This document shows, piece after piece, positions 24,301-46,278 of a stretch of 64,000 nt of DNA (the stretch's first letter is position 1; each line of letters starts with the position of its first letter). The notes beneath the pieces were generated by a model, which did no database searches, was not told the DNA's origin, and was given only the letters and a program-made list of their open reading frames with translations. The DNA lies in NCBI GenBank assembly GCA_000469685.2, contig LS997563.1, positions 5,254,781-5,318,780 of the forward strand, given 5' to 3'. This DNA is from Haemonchus contortus. Taxonomy: Eukaryota; Nematoda; Chromadorea; Rhabditida; Trichostrongylidae. The position numbers were made by a program, and so were the translations under genes.

Positions 24301-24920
24301 TGTTAAAACGATATATCGTATGCGGATGTGGATGTGGATTTCGTGGGTGACAGGTACTGGAGACTAGGAGCGAGCTGTGGATCAGGGGGTGAACACATCA
24401 CCACCATGTAGCAATTTACATGTCTCAAAAAACGAGAAACGAACATCGTTCGATCGATAACAATAAATAGAAGATTGTAGTTGAACACATGAGAGTACAC
24501 ACGCAACTAGGAGAGGGTCAAGATGAAACAAATTAGCAAGCATATAACAGTTAAATATAGACGTAGACGAAAAGAAAGTGTGGGTGGGTGTGTGTGTGTA
24601 TATGCTTGTCACGATGGTACTGCGAAGACGAGCGTAAAACAAGAGGAAAAAGATATTCAAACGACGCAAAAGCAGCGAAAGTGGGAGAGACCATGATATA
24701 TTCGACACACTCCAAACATCACCTATAGTGGGGGAATCGTCGCGAAGCCGAGCTGGAGCTGCACATCTGCGCGGCAGCACCTCTTGTCCGATTATTGAGC
24801 GTTTTACTCGAAAACATAGAACAGATGAGAAGAGAGCTTCACGACGATGGCCGTGCTGGGAAGAAGACGACGACGGGGCAGGCCGATAGGGGAGCGAAAC
24901 GCGCAGGATTCCATGACGAA
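21336..24920. other. Long stretch without a recognised gene, 3' of gpb-1
   Basis: Part may be the gpb-1 3' UTR; no minus-strand AATAAA is close to the stop. A repeated block (ACCAATTCGCTCCCACTT followed by TCCTC and a CACATTT segment) occurs at about 23146-23205 and 23690-23745. A GT-rich microsatellite lies at about 24580-24602. Open frames at 21917-22285 and 23407-23763 match no family I know. Confidence 0.45.
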
Positions 24921-33383
<8,463 letters not shown>

Positions 33384-33950
33384 GGTCACTGGAGACAATC
33401 AGTTGTTGGCAGATGTGAACGACGGATGTGGATGGATGAATGGATGATGACCAAAAATGGGTGTTGCGCAGGTTTGATGGTCCTTTCACCGGCCGTCTCC
33501 TCCACACAACACACTCGACAAACTCGCACCGACGACGACGACGACACACAAAATTCCTCCTAGCCGTCGAGAGACATGCAACACACCGTCAACGTAGACA
33601 ATGCTTGCTTGCTTGCTTGCGCTTGGACGGGACACAGCCAGCAGAGGAGCAGCAGCAGCGCGGGGAGAGAACGAGAAAGAGAAAGCGCGTGGAACGGGGA
33701 GGCTGTGGGTGTGGGGCGCAGGCCAGCCCCGCGCTCAGCCGCGCCCATTGATCGCCGCGACGCCCAAGCGTGCGGTGCGTTGGATGCCGTCGTCGACTAC
33801 ACGAGCACGAGCACCCTGCGCGTCGCCCGCGGGGCCCGACCGGGTTGGCCGCCGGGTGACGTCGACCCGAGCGAGAGTGAGTCGGTCGGTCGGGGACCCG
33901 CTTGTTCCGACTCATTTGCGGGTCTGTCAACGGTTGTCTGCTGACTAGAA
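33384..33950 (-). promoter_or_regulatory. Presumed gpb-1 5' UTR and GC/CpG-rich promoter region
   Basis: GTCTCCAG lies just upstream of the ATG (AG at 33389-33390), an acceptor for a spliced leader or a 5' UTR intron. From about 33480 to 33950 the DNA is unusually GC- and CpG-rich, with GAC and GCTT microsatellites. Long open frames there on both strands are by-products of this composition. Confidence 0.5.
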
Positions 33951-36900
33951 GTAAAGGTTCAGACGGCCCTACTTGTGAATCCTTATCCTAATCCCAATGT
34001 CATGTCATTTTTCTACGTTTTACAACAGGAGCAGTAGCATGGGGTTATGTTGAGGTTACGGTAGGTAATTGGATCCGTAGGGATTTTCGTCTCCGTTCTC
34101 TGTGCTTTGTTTTTTAGGAAAGGAATAAGCAGAAGGCATGCTTTTATTTATTTATTTATTTACGGACATGCTATGCATAAGCATGTGAAATAAAAGGTGA
34201 CAATAATGACCTTTGATGTGTCTTCTTACCTAACGACCTCCAACAATTGGGAACCACCCTATGGGTGAAGGGAGGTTGAGGTGAAGCTCTCTTCAGTGAA
34301 AACGCCTCGTCCTTTTCTCCGTCTGCTGCCTTAAGGGTGATATCAAAGGAAAGCATAAGAAGAGGCGGTTGACTTTTTGGTGAGGGTATGCTTACCCAAC
34401 ACTCCTTTTCATGTTAAATACCTTACCCGGCCTATTTTCCTGATTTGCAGGATTCTTACTCCTTTTTCAAGTTGCCCGAATAAATCCCCGAACGCCATAT
34501 CCCCCTTGTCTGTAGACTTTGACGATACCATTAAGAAGGCAATGGCATGATTAGGATGAAATGAGGATCGTTGAAGGATTCCCTTGGGAGATACCCTACC
34601 CTGCAAAACTCAGAACTCTGAGTTTTTCCCACTTTAGAAAGTGATTATTTAATCTTACATTTAGTTATCATTAGGGATCACCAGGGATTAATAGGCGATG
34701 GGGGTTTTCGGAATAGACCCATGAGGAATGGAAGGGCCACCCCTGCTGCAGTATGTCACAGTTTCTCTTACCCTGACCTTTACCCTTGAGAAGATGAATG
34801 AAAGGAAGCTTGGTTCTGGGTCTCCAGTCATATTTCAAAATGACTGCTCCCAGCATGGTCTTTGGGAAGTTTTGATTGAGTACAGGAAGGTTTTTTACGA
34901 AAGAAGAGGGGTTAGGGAACTAACTGCTTCAGATCGGGAAAGTCTCCATATGTCCGCGAAAGAGCTAACCAGGAACCACTTCATCCCTCATCATAACCTA
35001 TTCATCCTTTGGACTTTGTGGTGGACAGTGGTAAAGCCTGTCTCACCCACATGCACCTCATTTTCAAACCGAGTTCGACGTCGTTAAGCGCTCCAATTTC
35101 GCCTAGAGCTCATCCCACCGTTTTTTTGGGAGATCCAGTAATAGGGATGGGGTAATGTTCTCAATCCAGGGTAACTGATCCAGTTCCACTTGGGATGAAG
35201 ACAATTTTGTCCTGTTCTGAGTGAGTCAAAGGGTCTAATGGTAAGAGCCCTCTATTGGGATTGATGGTTTCGAAGTACTGGCGATTCTGAAGATCCCTCT
35301 TTCAAATAAATCTAAAGTAATGGGGAAAAGAAGGGGTTCGATGCCGCAATTTTCTAAAACTCAAGAGCCTCAATTACTGCCCACTCTAATGAACAGTATG
35401 GGAAGTTTTCTCGCTGTGGTTGTAGAAGGTACAGATGGGGCTTCACCGAAGTAATTATTCAGGGTGGGGCTACATACGTTTTACCACTGAATTGTGTCTC
35501 GTCCCGTCCGTTATTGTGATCTGTTGTTGTGTGAAATTCAATCCCCCTCTCTAAGTGCTTACGAAGCGTTCCCATTCTTCTCTTGGTATACACCAGGCCA
35601 TGCTCGGGAATGGGAGAAGAGACGTTTGATCTTCGCCTTTTTCGAAGAATGTTGTCAGTTGGATCCCACTGCTACAACTTCCAGGGAGTTCAATAAGTGG
35701 GAGGATCAAAGATCGCCCTAGGGCTTCGTTGGAATAAGGAGAAAGAAAGTAATAAACGCTGTCCTCCCAAATCTATGTTTTTCAATAATCGCGTGGTTTT
35801 CCAAATTTTTCATGACCCACTTGCCTGCTTCCTGATGGGTGTGGTCTCCTGAGGACGGACCACCAGGAAGTCATCTCTGTCATGCTCCTAAATCTCTGAC
35901 TTGGCTTAGCCTCCTAGATTCATCGTGCTTCATTATCCATGCTAGATGAGAGTTCATTGTCTGGGTCACCCTTGGGAATAACGGGTAAAGTGCTCGATGG
36001 TAGCCAATCCTTTGGATTAGGCTGAGCCAACGTAAAAGTTCGTCAAGTGGATTGATGAGAAAATCGATCCCTGGGCTGGGTATTGTATGGTGTCCATCCT
36101 TCAAACTGGAAAATTACTCTCTTAGAACATCAAGGATCATGTCTGCAACTGCTCCGGCAACAACAGGTTCCTCAGGCTAATGCGATGCTCAATTATTCTT
36201 GGATTCTAGCGAGAGATAAATATAGGGCAGTTGAAGGCTATAATTGCGGGGGCTTCATTCCTTGCAGAATCTCGTTCTCTGCTCGGGAACGTCTGCATAG
36301 CACTCGGACACGTGAGCTTTGCAGTACATGAAGCTCGTTCCTGACAGGGTTCATTACCTTTGGTGCTCAAGAGATCCGTTTCGCCTTCTAGAGTCTTCAA
36401 TAGTCCAGGTTCTGCTCAAAATCATTGTTTGTTTTCAGATCCGAGGGAAACCACTTCATCAAGAACTAAACCTATGATTTTAGGTCTACGATCTGTAGTT
36501 TCCCGCATGTACCTGCTTTCAATTCCCTGAGATCCTGTACATGGGGTTTTGAAGTAGAAACTGATGTCGCGCGTAAAATCAATACCTATCTGAAGGCACA
36601 TGCACTAGTGAGAATAAGGATGAGAGCGTCGATAAGTACGTCAGCTTTCTCACTAAATTTCTTTGCTGTCTTCGTAGCTTCTGTCCTACTTTACCCAGCA
36701 TTTCGAAATATTCTTGTGCGTGGGTGTCTATTTGCCTGGCACGATAGTCATAATTCTCTGGTTTCACCCGCTAAGCTTTAAGGTCAATTGAGGATAAACC
36801 TTTTGGGATGCCAGCATAGGCTTGCAGGTGTCCTGCTTGCTATTAGTTACTCAACTTTAGCGATATTTTCAAACAACAGAGAATAGAGATAGTGGAATGT

Positions 36901-37262
36901 GAGTAGACCTAATCGATTCAGTCGAAAGCGGCCAGTTGATGGGTATCGACCCAGTGTCCTCAATCAATCGGTATCGATCAAAGGTAATGGTTTCGGCGTA
37001 GAATATCATAAGCGAGTAATGGGCTATACCGCCCGGTAAGCATGGGAACTAGAACTGAAACTGAACACAAAGCCCATCTCAATCGACCAGGGTATTTTAT
37101 GCAAGCGATCCTGAGCTCAGCCTAGACTGTTGACCAGTGCGGCACTACATATGGTGCAGGCCAATGCTCTCGACTTCAGGTTCAACCTTGCATCAAGCTT
37201 CCCCGGGACGGATTCTCCTCTCAGGGTAGGTAGAATGTTCATACGAATCAGCAGAAAACTTA
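33951..37262. other. Stretch without a supported gene
   Basis: A TTTA microsatellite lies at 34141-34162. Open frames (34728-35087, 35494-35721, 36083-36331 plus strand) lack splice sites and convincing family motifs. A weak resemblance to retroelement polyprotein (FIPHHN) is not enough for a call. Confidence 0.4.
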
Positions 37263-37745
37263 AAGGCACAGTTCAGGATAAAAATGGTTTCTGACATCCC
37301 CTCCTTCCCCACAGGATGAATTTGAGGCCCCCGCGTATACCATAGCTGGCACTTTTAGGTCGGATACTGGCCTAGTTAGGGAGTTATAAAGGCCCATAGG
37401 TCGGCTCATTTTATCCTCGGACGAGTTTCACCGGCATTGTAGAGGCCGCACCGATCACAAAGGAACCTATGTAAGGAGTTCATACGACTTGTCATGACCC
37501 ACAGCGAGAGTGAAAGACAGTCCTCTGTACAGTTTTGGGTTGATGTAGTCAGCTCTTTGTGCAATTGCAACAACCGAAATCTCGTCTGAATATCCCTTCC
37601 ATGTTGTTTCCGTCATGGTGATCACGTCCAACCTCTATTTTCCCTACTTTTGAGGAGCCATATGTTCCTCGAAATCGGTGAACTCTCTCGATTTTCGCTA
37701 CCAATGAACTATTCCCAATCTATGCTTCCGCTTTTCGAAAAAACG
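37263..37745 (-). repeat. Unnamed interspersed repeat, reverse copy
   Basis: Reverse complement of the repeat at 42655-43435 and 56856-57335. Shared blocks (in that orientation) are ATTCGGACGAGATTTC, GCCAGAACTGTACAGA-like, GCCGGTGAAACTCGTC, CTAATAGCGCCA-like and GAACTGTGCCTTT. Confidence 0.75.
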
Positions 37746-40700
37746 GGTACCTTAGAGTTATCGTGAGCTGTGCCTAGAAGGTGCTTTGCTTTTGGTTAAT
37801 CATAAGCCTGATGATGCATACCCCACGTGAATCGGAGCGGCTACACGTCCTAATGTTCTTTCGAATGGAGGAAATGAGAAATCTGCGACGTCACGGCGAC
37901 GGAAACTAGGCGATCTATTCTTGGAAAAGTTCTGCGTAAAAGTCATGAAATATTAGTGAATAGATGGCTGAAAAGAAACATTCACAGAACTAGGCATCTA
38001 TTGGTATATTGTTATCTGTTTAGAGCTTGCAACTGTTGATTCTGACAGAAATTCAGAGAACAATTGCGTGAAAAGGGTACTGGCTAGTGTGGGGCGTGCG
38101 GATTCGAGTCTCATCTCATACCGAGGCTTTTGCTCATTTTTCATCACCTCATGATGTCCACACCAAGGGAGACAGGGAGACATTTCCATCACTGAAACGG
38201 AGTGAAGTAGCGGTTGCCAAGTGATTCCAGGCGGCTTTGTTGCCTTTCGTTTCGATACGATCTCACAGGGGCTAATCGGACTTTCAATCTTTCGGAAACA
38301 TTCAAGCTTTCGAACTTGTAGTGACATCAAAATGAAGCAATGACTTGAGCTTCCGGGCTCTACCAACGTTATTAGATATTCAAGTACTGACTTAAAAGCC
38401 TCTAGAAATCTGAATAAAACTGAAAAGCCTGGCAGAACCCGAAAAGATTGGCCCAAAACCACTTCCTAGGAGGTATTTCTAAGTGAGGTTTTGTTATTCA
38501 TGTTCCGATCCTCATAGAGGACAGGTGAGGCTCTAGCTGATAGTGCCATCAAGCCTTTTATCCTTCCAGAGTTCCATTAGGAATTTCAGCTCCCTACTTA
38601 TTATTTTCCTACGAACATTTCTTTCCAGGAACCTTGAACAGATCATGGTTCGTTGCCTGCTGGTGAGGTAGGCTGCTTTTATGATCACATAATCATACAA
38701 CTGGTGAGTCATTAAGCCTGCTAGGATTGGATAAGTATCGATTGTCAAACCTGAATTCCGAGCTTTCATGTTTTCGCGGTTCTCAGATCGATACCTATCT
38801 AATTCTTGCAACGGACCTCACAATCCCGCGAAACTCAAACTGTAAACGGGACCTAACAAATCAAGCCGAATGCAAGTCAACGCTAATGAATACAAGGAAT
38901 AAGGGTAACAGTAGAATATCCGTTCCAACCCGCTCTTTCTAAAAAAACAACCTTGAATGAATCAATTCTCCATAAGAAAACTCTCATTCTGACCGTTCTG
39001 AGGTGTGCCACGTATCTATCAATCATTAAAAATCGTAGAGACTCTTGAGTGTGCAAATATTTGGATTATAGAATGACTTGTTGGAGCCAGCTCATATTTA
39101 CATTATTTTCATTTTTCCAGATAATTCCTCTTCAGTACCATTCTACCAATTTCTAAAGAGGAGTCTTGGTCAGCTTGGGAAAGCCTCCAAGGTCTTGATT
39201 CTCGGATTATGGGTGCGGGAGTAGGACCACTTGCTTGAAAGGGCTCTCAAAGCGTGGGAGACCCTTTGAATGATTCAGATGAGATCATTGCAAGGGAGAA
39301 AGGAAACTTTGGTTGATTGCAACTTCAGCCGTGGTCTCGGAAGTTATTATGCAGCGATGTCTAGCCGTCTAGTTGCAAAGACCGATATGACTAATCACGA
39401 ACACCTTTGCTCCTTTATTCTCCAGGATTGCTACAAATTGTTGAAAAAAGTCCCAGAGGGTACAATGACGTTTTTCGGTTCCTTACTACAATACCAGGGT
39501 AAGTGCCATAAAATGGTTTCCTGGAAATTGAAACAGAGCAGCTCTTGGGTACAAGAAATACAGTGAGGAATGATCAATAGTTATGTAGCCAAAATGCTCG
39601 ATGCTCTTTTCTTGCTTATTGTTTATTTACTCATTTGTTTTCTGAGGGTTTGATATTTGCCCTCTCACAGTTCCTGCAAGAGTAAACAAACATGAAAAAG
39701 GATTGGAACCAACCCCTATGTGAAGATCTGGACCACCTCTCCCAAAGGGAAGGGGATGTAGCATGTTGATTTTGAATGGCGCTTAAAAGTCAACTCCGGT
39801 ATGTTTTTCTCCCTCCCTCTTACTTACTCTTTTCAGATTTCCCCTAGAAGCAATCGAGTCCAGGATAACCCTCCAGAAAAAGATTCAGATAGTTAGCCTT
39901 TATCATCCTAACCAATGATTTACTGTCTAACAGAAGTTATATCTAAGAGATAAAACAGGAACTTGTCAGAACTAGCAGATGTAAAAGGATGTCGCCACCT
40001 CATTTGCTGAAAGGTCTGTATCGAAGTTCTGGCTGTTAACTCTCTTGCTGTTGTCTCAATGCTAGAAAGGTTCCAGCATGCTTTGTTATCACCAGCAAAA
40101 GCAAAACCTGAGCTGTTCCACTCCAAAACCACTCATTACAAGCCAATGCTTTTGAATTTCAAATGGGCTGAGTTTTTCCGAATGTGGTAGGAACACAGGG
40201 ATTCAAAAGGGAAGGCTGGAAATTTTACATGCTAATGATTGCAGTCTAAATGGGACTGAAATGAATTGAGCAAATATTTTTTCAAAAAGACGACTTGCTT
40301 TACGCTTTTCGCTACTCTGTTTCTATGGTGGCGCCGATAGTTGGAGCTAGTGGGCTCAGGGAGTGAGGCATTAAACTCATGCGGGAAGGCACAGTGAAGG
40401 TACATACTTCTAGATCTAAAGAGGGGCACTTCTTACATGATGGTATTGTGGGGGGTAAGTAATGTAGTTTTTTTGGTCGCATTATATTTTTTGATCAGAA
40501 GAAATTAAGTTTTGTCCCTTGAGCATTCTCCCTAATCCTACTTAACGCTGAGCCATTTCTTCGGATGTTCTCAATCTTCTCAATAAGAGGGAACAGTGAG
40601 GCAAGATGGGTTCTTGACTGTACTCGTAGAGAAGAACATGTCTCAGTGGGAGCCTTTTTCAAGGTTACATTTTATTTATCTCAGTTTTTCGAAGAAAATT

Positions 40701-42636
40701 TGATTGAAAAAACTGAGAGGTAACATTCAGTATATGTATTTGTTAATTGAACTCTGAGCTTACGCCATAGAGATACATTCCAGCACTGCCAGAAAAGGAC
40801 TCTCGATGAATCGAGACAGCTTCCAGAGCAAAGCCGGCATTACCTATGCTTCAGTCTATCCCTGTACATGTCCTTCAAAAGATAAAAGGACTATTGTTCA
40901 ATGTTGTACAGCCTTTGTCGAACTCCTCAGCGCTTTCATCGTTTGTTTGCAACATGAGAACGCTCAAGTACCAGTTCTATTCACTTCATGGTTTACAGAG
41001 CTTGGCAACAAGAATTGAAGTGAAATAGAAAAATTGATATTCGGCTTTCCAAGCAGACATTTAAGGGAATTGGGCAAGCCGAAGTGGGAGCTCAGATATG
41101 GTTCCGCACGTTCAGCACATTTCCTCGGATGAGGGGCGCAATATTTCTTCCCTACCTTAGAACACTTTCCTGACACCGGAAGAATGAGAGAGCTGGATGA
41201 TTTTGAAGCTCCAATTGGCTCCATAGACAATAGCGTTCTCATCGAATTTCTTACGGCTGTTTTCTATTTACAGCGTGCACTTTTGTGCTTCCTGGTTAGC
41301 CCTTCTTGCACTTTTGATATATTCAGCTCCATTGCTTGGTATTGCTTACATGAAAAAGTCCAATCTTCAGCTTCTATGGCTTTACGAGATCAAATTGAAC
41401 GGAACCACTTCAAAGGTATATGGAAATTGCAATATTGCATGTGAAAAGGATCATTTTCTCGTTTCTTTCCCATACTACTTCATGTACAATAAAGATGATC
41501 TATTCCGATGAGTTGCCGAAATGTTGCTATTCTAGATTGTCTAAGTTAGACAGTGGTCTAACGTTGGTCCCAGGAATGAGAACCTTAAGATATATCCTTT
41601 TTAAGGAGTCGCCAGGTGCACCTGAATTCAGTTATAGCTGCAATATTAAGTGAGAGCGATCCGTTGTCGGTTTACAGCCATGTCAGGTTTGGTACTACAT
41701 TCATCCAATTTCCATTATCCGTTAGGGTCCCTTGGTTTCCTCCTACATAGACTTTGCTTGAACTGAATAGCATCGGAATCGATAAAAATACGGCCCAGCG
41801 GATATGTCTGTCAACTGGGTTGTTCTGCTGTGAAGGAGCTGTTCCATTCATGGAAGCAGAATAGTGATAGATTCGACCTCTGGAAGCTTTTACTCAAAGC
41901 TTCCCCCTCTTCGTCTACACTCGCTCTTCGTCTATTGTGGACTTCATCTCTTCGTTGCAGCTATAATTGGATTTAATGGCGATTCGATATGTGAGTGTAT
42001 TAAACTTTCGAGCAGCGGACTTCATGACCCCAGCTCTTTGACACATGGTGGGACAACTAACTAACTAAAGCAACCAAATGCCGCGCTGCAGGGCAATTTG
42101 CTAGGAATCTCCGCGCCTTAGGCGACTTCTGAAGTTGCTGATTGCCTGTGAGTGCGTTCACTACTGATTTAGGAAAATTGCGACATTTGCCATAAAATGC
42201 CTCCACCTCATTCCGCTTTAAAACCCTGCAAGAACAGACTTTTCTGTAGCAGCAACAGGTAAATCATGGGAGGGAAACAAAGTCTTTTCCAAATAAACAG
42301 TCTCTGATATTTTTGATCCTTTCTAATATATTCTATCTTTGGTGAATATCCAGTCGAATAAGTGAATTCTGTCATTGAGTGGATGATGTCGACAACGAGA
42401 AGTAACTGTTTCATGTGTTATAGGCGGGCGTTTTCTTTTGATGAGAAGCTTTGTATGTTGACCAAAGGATTAAAAGTTCCAAGAAGCTTCTTTCTTGAAA
42501 TACATACGTAGAGCGGCTTCGAGCAAACGAAGAACATCATTCTTATGCGCTCCTATTACTCTCGATCGACCACTTTGAAAAGGGGAACACCTAGGACTGG
42601 TAGGCTGGAAGGTGAGATCGGGCTAGGAATATGACG
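37746..42636. other. Stretch with only weak coding candidates
   Basis: A decayed tRNA-like B-box (GATTCGAGTCTC) with a tail resembling the 18140 repeat lies at about 38085-38150. Candidate plus-strand exons are at 41274-41418 and 41536-41648 (see findings). Nothing else is recognised. Confidence 0.4.
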
Positions 42637-42801
42637 GAAAGTAATGTTGTACCCAATTTTGTTCGAAAAGCGGGAGCATAACTTGGGAACAGTTCATCGC
42701 CAGTGAAGGAAGCCAGAAAATTCGTCTATTTCGAGCAAAATAAGTCTCCTGAAAAATAGGGAGAACAGAGGTTGGATGAGAATGCCATGACGAAAATAAC
42801 T

Positions 42802-43111
42802 GGAGGGGGGGGGGGTGCGCTTCGTTGCGCGTGTCCGTCGAAACTAGGTCACGCCGCAGCCGACGCACGCAGCGAGTCGGCCCGCGATATTTGACAGACG
42901 TCGCAATTGTCACTGGGGCATACGCTTTGTGTTTGGTCCACGGCAGTCAGTTCAAGAAGAAGATAACACAGACAAATGCAAATCATTTGCTCCAATGACA
43001 CTTGGTAGTACTGTAATGTCATCTCGAGACCTCGGTGTCATGCGCCGCGCACGAAGCGGGCGGGGTGACCTACTTTCGACGGACACGCGCAACGGACGTT
43101 CTCCCTGGAAG
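42802..43111. mobile_element. TIR element inserted in the unnamed repeat
   Basis: This ~310-bp insert is absent from the 56856 copy. Its arms GTTGCGCGTGTCCGTCGAAA (42824-) and TTTCGACGGACACGCGCAAC (43073-) are inverted repeats that extend inward through CTAGGTCAC/GTGACCTA. The interior has no coding frame. An 11-G run sits at its left edge (42805-42815). Confidence 0.75.
42805..42815 (+). repeat. Poly-G run (11 G)
   Basis: Eleven consecutive G at the edge of the TIR element. Confidence 0.9.
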
Positions 43112-43435
43112 GGGTATTCGGACGAGATTTCAGTTTTTGCAATTGCACGAAGAGCTGAGTACTTCAAGCCAGAACTGTACAGAACTTTAATTGTCGCTAT
43201 AGGTCATGATAAGTTGTTTGAACTTCCTACGTGGGATCGCTTGTGATCGGTGCAGCATCTGCAATGCCGGTGAAACTCGTCTGAGGGTACACACGGGCCA
43301 ATATTTGAGCCTTTATACCTCCCTAACTAGACCGTTTTCCGACCTAATAGCGCCAGAAATGGTATACGTAGGGGCCTCAAGTTCATTCTGTGGGGGAATC
43401 TCAGAAACCAATTTTTATCCTGAACTGTGCCTTTG

Positions 43436-44257
43436 ATGAAGTATCCTTGGAAGGTCAGCAGAGTATTCAGGCCGCTATTCAAGAATAGTGACTCCTGACT
43501 AATGAACAGATCTTGTTGCAGCCAGGCTCATCTGATGAATGTCAGCTTTGCAAAGGTGCAGTCTAAAAATAACGGACGTACTTCGTTACGTCCATATTTA
43601 GCTATTCATTGGAGTGCTACATAGATCACGTATGATGTCACATATTGTCGTCTCCATCATTACCTGAGGAATTAGCACCTGAGGAAATTAATTATCAGTT
43701 ATTCAGTCGAAATTAATCAAGTGATTCATCAGAGATGGCTTTGGTTTTTGATCGCAACTAATTCTGAATATATCAATCTTTCTCTTGAAAGAAGCCGTAT
43801 GAAAAAGGGGCAAGACATAAATTAATTACAAAAAGCGACTCGGAAGAAATATCTCCGTTCATTGTTGACAAATAGGCGGTGTTGGCGTACATGCGAGTCT
43901 GCACTCAAACTTTCTTAGTGATGAATAGCTGTATGCCCTTGAGTTCCTCTGGCCCAAAAACCTATGTAACCCTGTCCTGATTAATATCACAATGTGCTGC
44001 AGCTACTTGTTGGGAAAAAGGTATCCGTATTATGAGCTACTTCATATGGGGCACGGTTTACATTGGGAAAGGATCTGAGATTTTCTATCACGAATATTCT
44101 CTGGTCTCCAGGTATGGTATGTAGGCGTTGTCAGGTCGAAAAGCGGGATAGATTGTTCACAAAAAGAAGCACTCAAAAACTGCATTCTTTGATTACCACA
44201 CTCAGGAGTGGCCGTGTTTTAAAGCCTTGTAGAGACTGCAACATTCACAATAAAGCA
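43436..44257. other. Stretch without a recognised gene
   Basis: Only a small hairpin (GGACGTA/TACGTCC, 43574-43593) was noted. Confidence 0.45.
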
Positions 44258-44512
44258 TATCTGTTGGCAAGTCCCACGTATGGTCGCGGGTACGAATCCG
44301 GACCCATACCCACCCAGGCCAGTCAAGCCCCAGATTCTTCTGGGAGGATAAAAGCACTGACTTGTTCATCGGTTAGCCACCGCAAGTCATTGTATAGGCT
44401 ACATACGCATTCAACATGGAACTGAGATGCTGATTGGAAGCCGAATGTGTAGGCGCATCCCTCTACCGGGATTGAGTGACGCCGAAAGGCTTTATCCTTC
44501 AACCTTTCATCT
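44258..44512 (+). mobile_element. tRNA-derived SINE copy
   Basis: B-box GGGTACGAATCCGG, then TTCTGGGAGGATAAAAGCAC, CACCGCAAGTCATTGTATAGG, GATTGGAAGCCGA, GGCGCATCCCTCTACCGGGA and GACGCCGAAAGGC. The 5' A-box part is degenerate. Confidence 0.85.
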
Positions 44513-45788
44513 GTATTTTTTTGTTGCTTAAGCTCTTCTTCTACGCTGTTGTGAATCTGAAGATACTTTGATTCCGACATCATGAGAAAAACAATGGAGT
44601 TTGAAGCTCAAGGCAAACCACAGCGAAGAGCCTCATATAAAGATGATAAACAGGGGAATAACCTACAAGAACTGCGTGCCGACGACGTAGGATAAAGCTG
44701 AGGAGAAGTAGAGGCGAACCAGACCTCTACTTCAATATTTTATTTATTTTTGTAATTTTCATCGCTTGTGCTATAAATACATTATTGTATAACTTTTTGG
44801 TGTCATTTATGGAATTTAGCTTTTGCTCTTTTGCTTTTGTTTACGGTGGCTTCTTTGCATATTTCTCAGCATTGAGCTTAACTTTCGTTCGGAATTCTAA
44901 AAGATGAGTAAATTATTCATTACGAAATTTTGTTGAAAACCGTGCTCACAAGTGAGGTAAATCAGAGCAAAAGTCATTTTTATAATAAATTACATTAAAC
45001 AGAGGAAAATAATTATAATCCCTCTAATAAAGAAGAGTTGACCGCTTTTGATGCATCGAAACATGCAGCAGCCGCCGAAGAAGGTCGGCAGTGAAGCGGT
45101 TCACCCACGAGGACGCCTGTAAACAGCATAACGTTATGAGGAAGAACAAATTTCGTTTATATTTCCGTACTTTTTCAAAAATTACTTACCATTTATTACA
45201 TAAGTGCGCATATTTTACAGGAAGAACAAATTTCGCGGTTCATCTTTAGCCGGAGGAGAAAACAGTTTCCTCGGTCCGAAAAAGTCAGAAAAAACTCAAT
45301 GATTGCATTCATTTCCTCGTCCTTCGTGTTCGAGAACCGTAATAAGTACCCTCGTCACAAGAGTTACTATTAGCCTATGCATAAATTTAGCCCATGAAAA
45401 CTCGTCCAAACCATCCATACCAATGAGATGGAAGGAAGGCAAGGAGTGATAGTCACAGGATGATTTTCCATTTATGGCAAACAGCGCTTTTGCAATAGGT
45501 TTTGGAATTGGGACTACTTTTTGCTGCGAAAATCGGCTCGGCCACGCGGTCACTACGTATGGAGAGAGAAAAAGCTCTTTGTCAATCGCTATAGAGCTGT
45601 TTTGTAGTGTGGTATGGAAAAAAAACTCACAAAAAGGTATTTAAACTGGAAAGGGCGTCTGAAATCCTACTGCGACCTCGATATACTGCGATAGAAATCA
45701 GCTCCACAAGATCACCAGAGGATAACGGCTATACTAATAACAATTCTGCTCAAAAACTTTTTTTTCAGTACAGCAGATTTCTGGCACC
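44513..45788. other. Stretch without a recognised gene
   Basis: AT-rich DNA. A direct repeat of GGAAGAACAAATTTCG (about 45142 and 45220) is the only pattern noted. Confidence 0.45.
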
Positions 45789-46143
45789 TCAATATACCCA
45801 GGGCAGCAGATAAGAATAGGTAGAATGGTCTGTGGCCCGTGTAAGTGGGCTGCAAAACTGTGTCATACCTAGGTGGTCCTCTGAAAACATACCACTTACT
45901 CTACCACGAGCTCGATTCAAACATATGCCATAGCCAAAATTCCAATCAGCAGGCATGCTATTTCTTTGACGTTTTCGAGACTGGGAATGGGATTTCATTG
46001 TCGGATTAGTTCTATACTCAGGCTCAGTAATAAAATGTTCGTAGTATTTTTTCTATGAGCACCTTTCACAGACGTTTTGAATTTCCAGATGTTGAACTTC
46101 TGAGGAAATCCTACTTCATGGAATTACTTACGTACTCGATTGT
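45789..46143 (-). CDS. Probable 3' end of a gene (two exons), unrecognised
   Basis: Exons 46143-46132 (12 bp, TIEY) and 46052-45789 (stop TGA) are joined by a GT-AG intron in one frame. The terminal exon reads KKYYEHFITEPEYRTNPTMK, then a basic stretch (QSRKRQRN), DWNFGYGICLNRARGRVSG and a hydrophobic end (SYLLPWVY). Residue usage looks coding, but I recognise no family. It begins about 400 bp after the SLC28 stop on the same strand. It could be an alternative SLC28 tail, but its phase-0 entry does not fit SLC28 exon 13 directly, so an intervening exon would be needed. Confidence 0.45.
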
Positions 46144-46265
46144 CTGTGGAAATCGTTTTGTAGTTGTTCATTGGCTTTTCTAGGGCGACTACCTTTCAGA
46201 AAAAAATTTGTATGCATATGCACTACAAAATAAGTCTGGCAGAACGGAAGGGTTCGGGAGGGGGC

Positions 46266-46278
46266 GGGGGGGGGGGGG
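46266..46278 (+). repeat. Poly-G run (13 G)
   Basis: Thirteen G flanked by GGGGC and TTGGGGG. Confidence 0.9.

Larger units (their letters stand above)
42655..43435 (+). repeat. Unnamed interspersed repeat, copy split by an insertion
   Basis: Left part 42655-42800 and right part 43112-43435 together align to 56856-57335. Its 3' edge is GAACTGTGCCTTTGA. Confidence 0.75.

Noticed and set aside
33440..33948. Overlapping 100-122 codon open frames on both strands
   Set aside because: They lie in a CpG-rich promoter-like block where stops are rare. The peptides are Arg/Ala/Ser low complexity without family resemblance.
34728..35721. Possible BEL/Pao or Gypsy retroelement
   Set aside because: Only isolated suggestive words (FIPHHN); no RT, protease or integrase motif and no LTR pair found.
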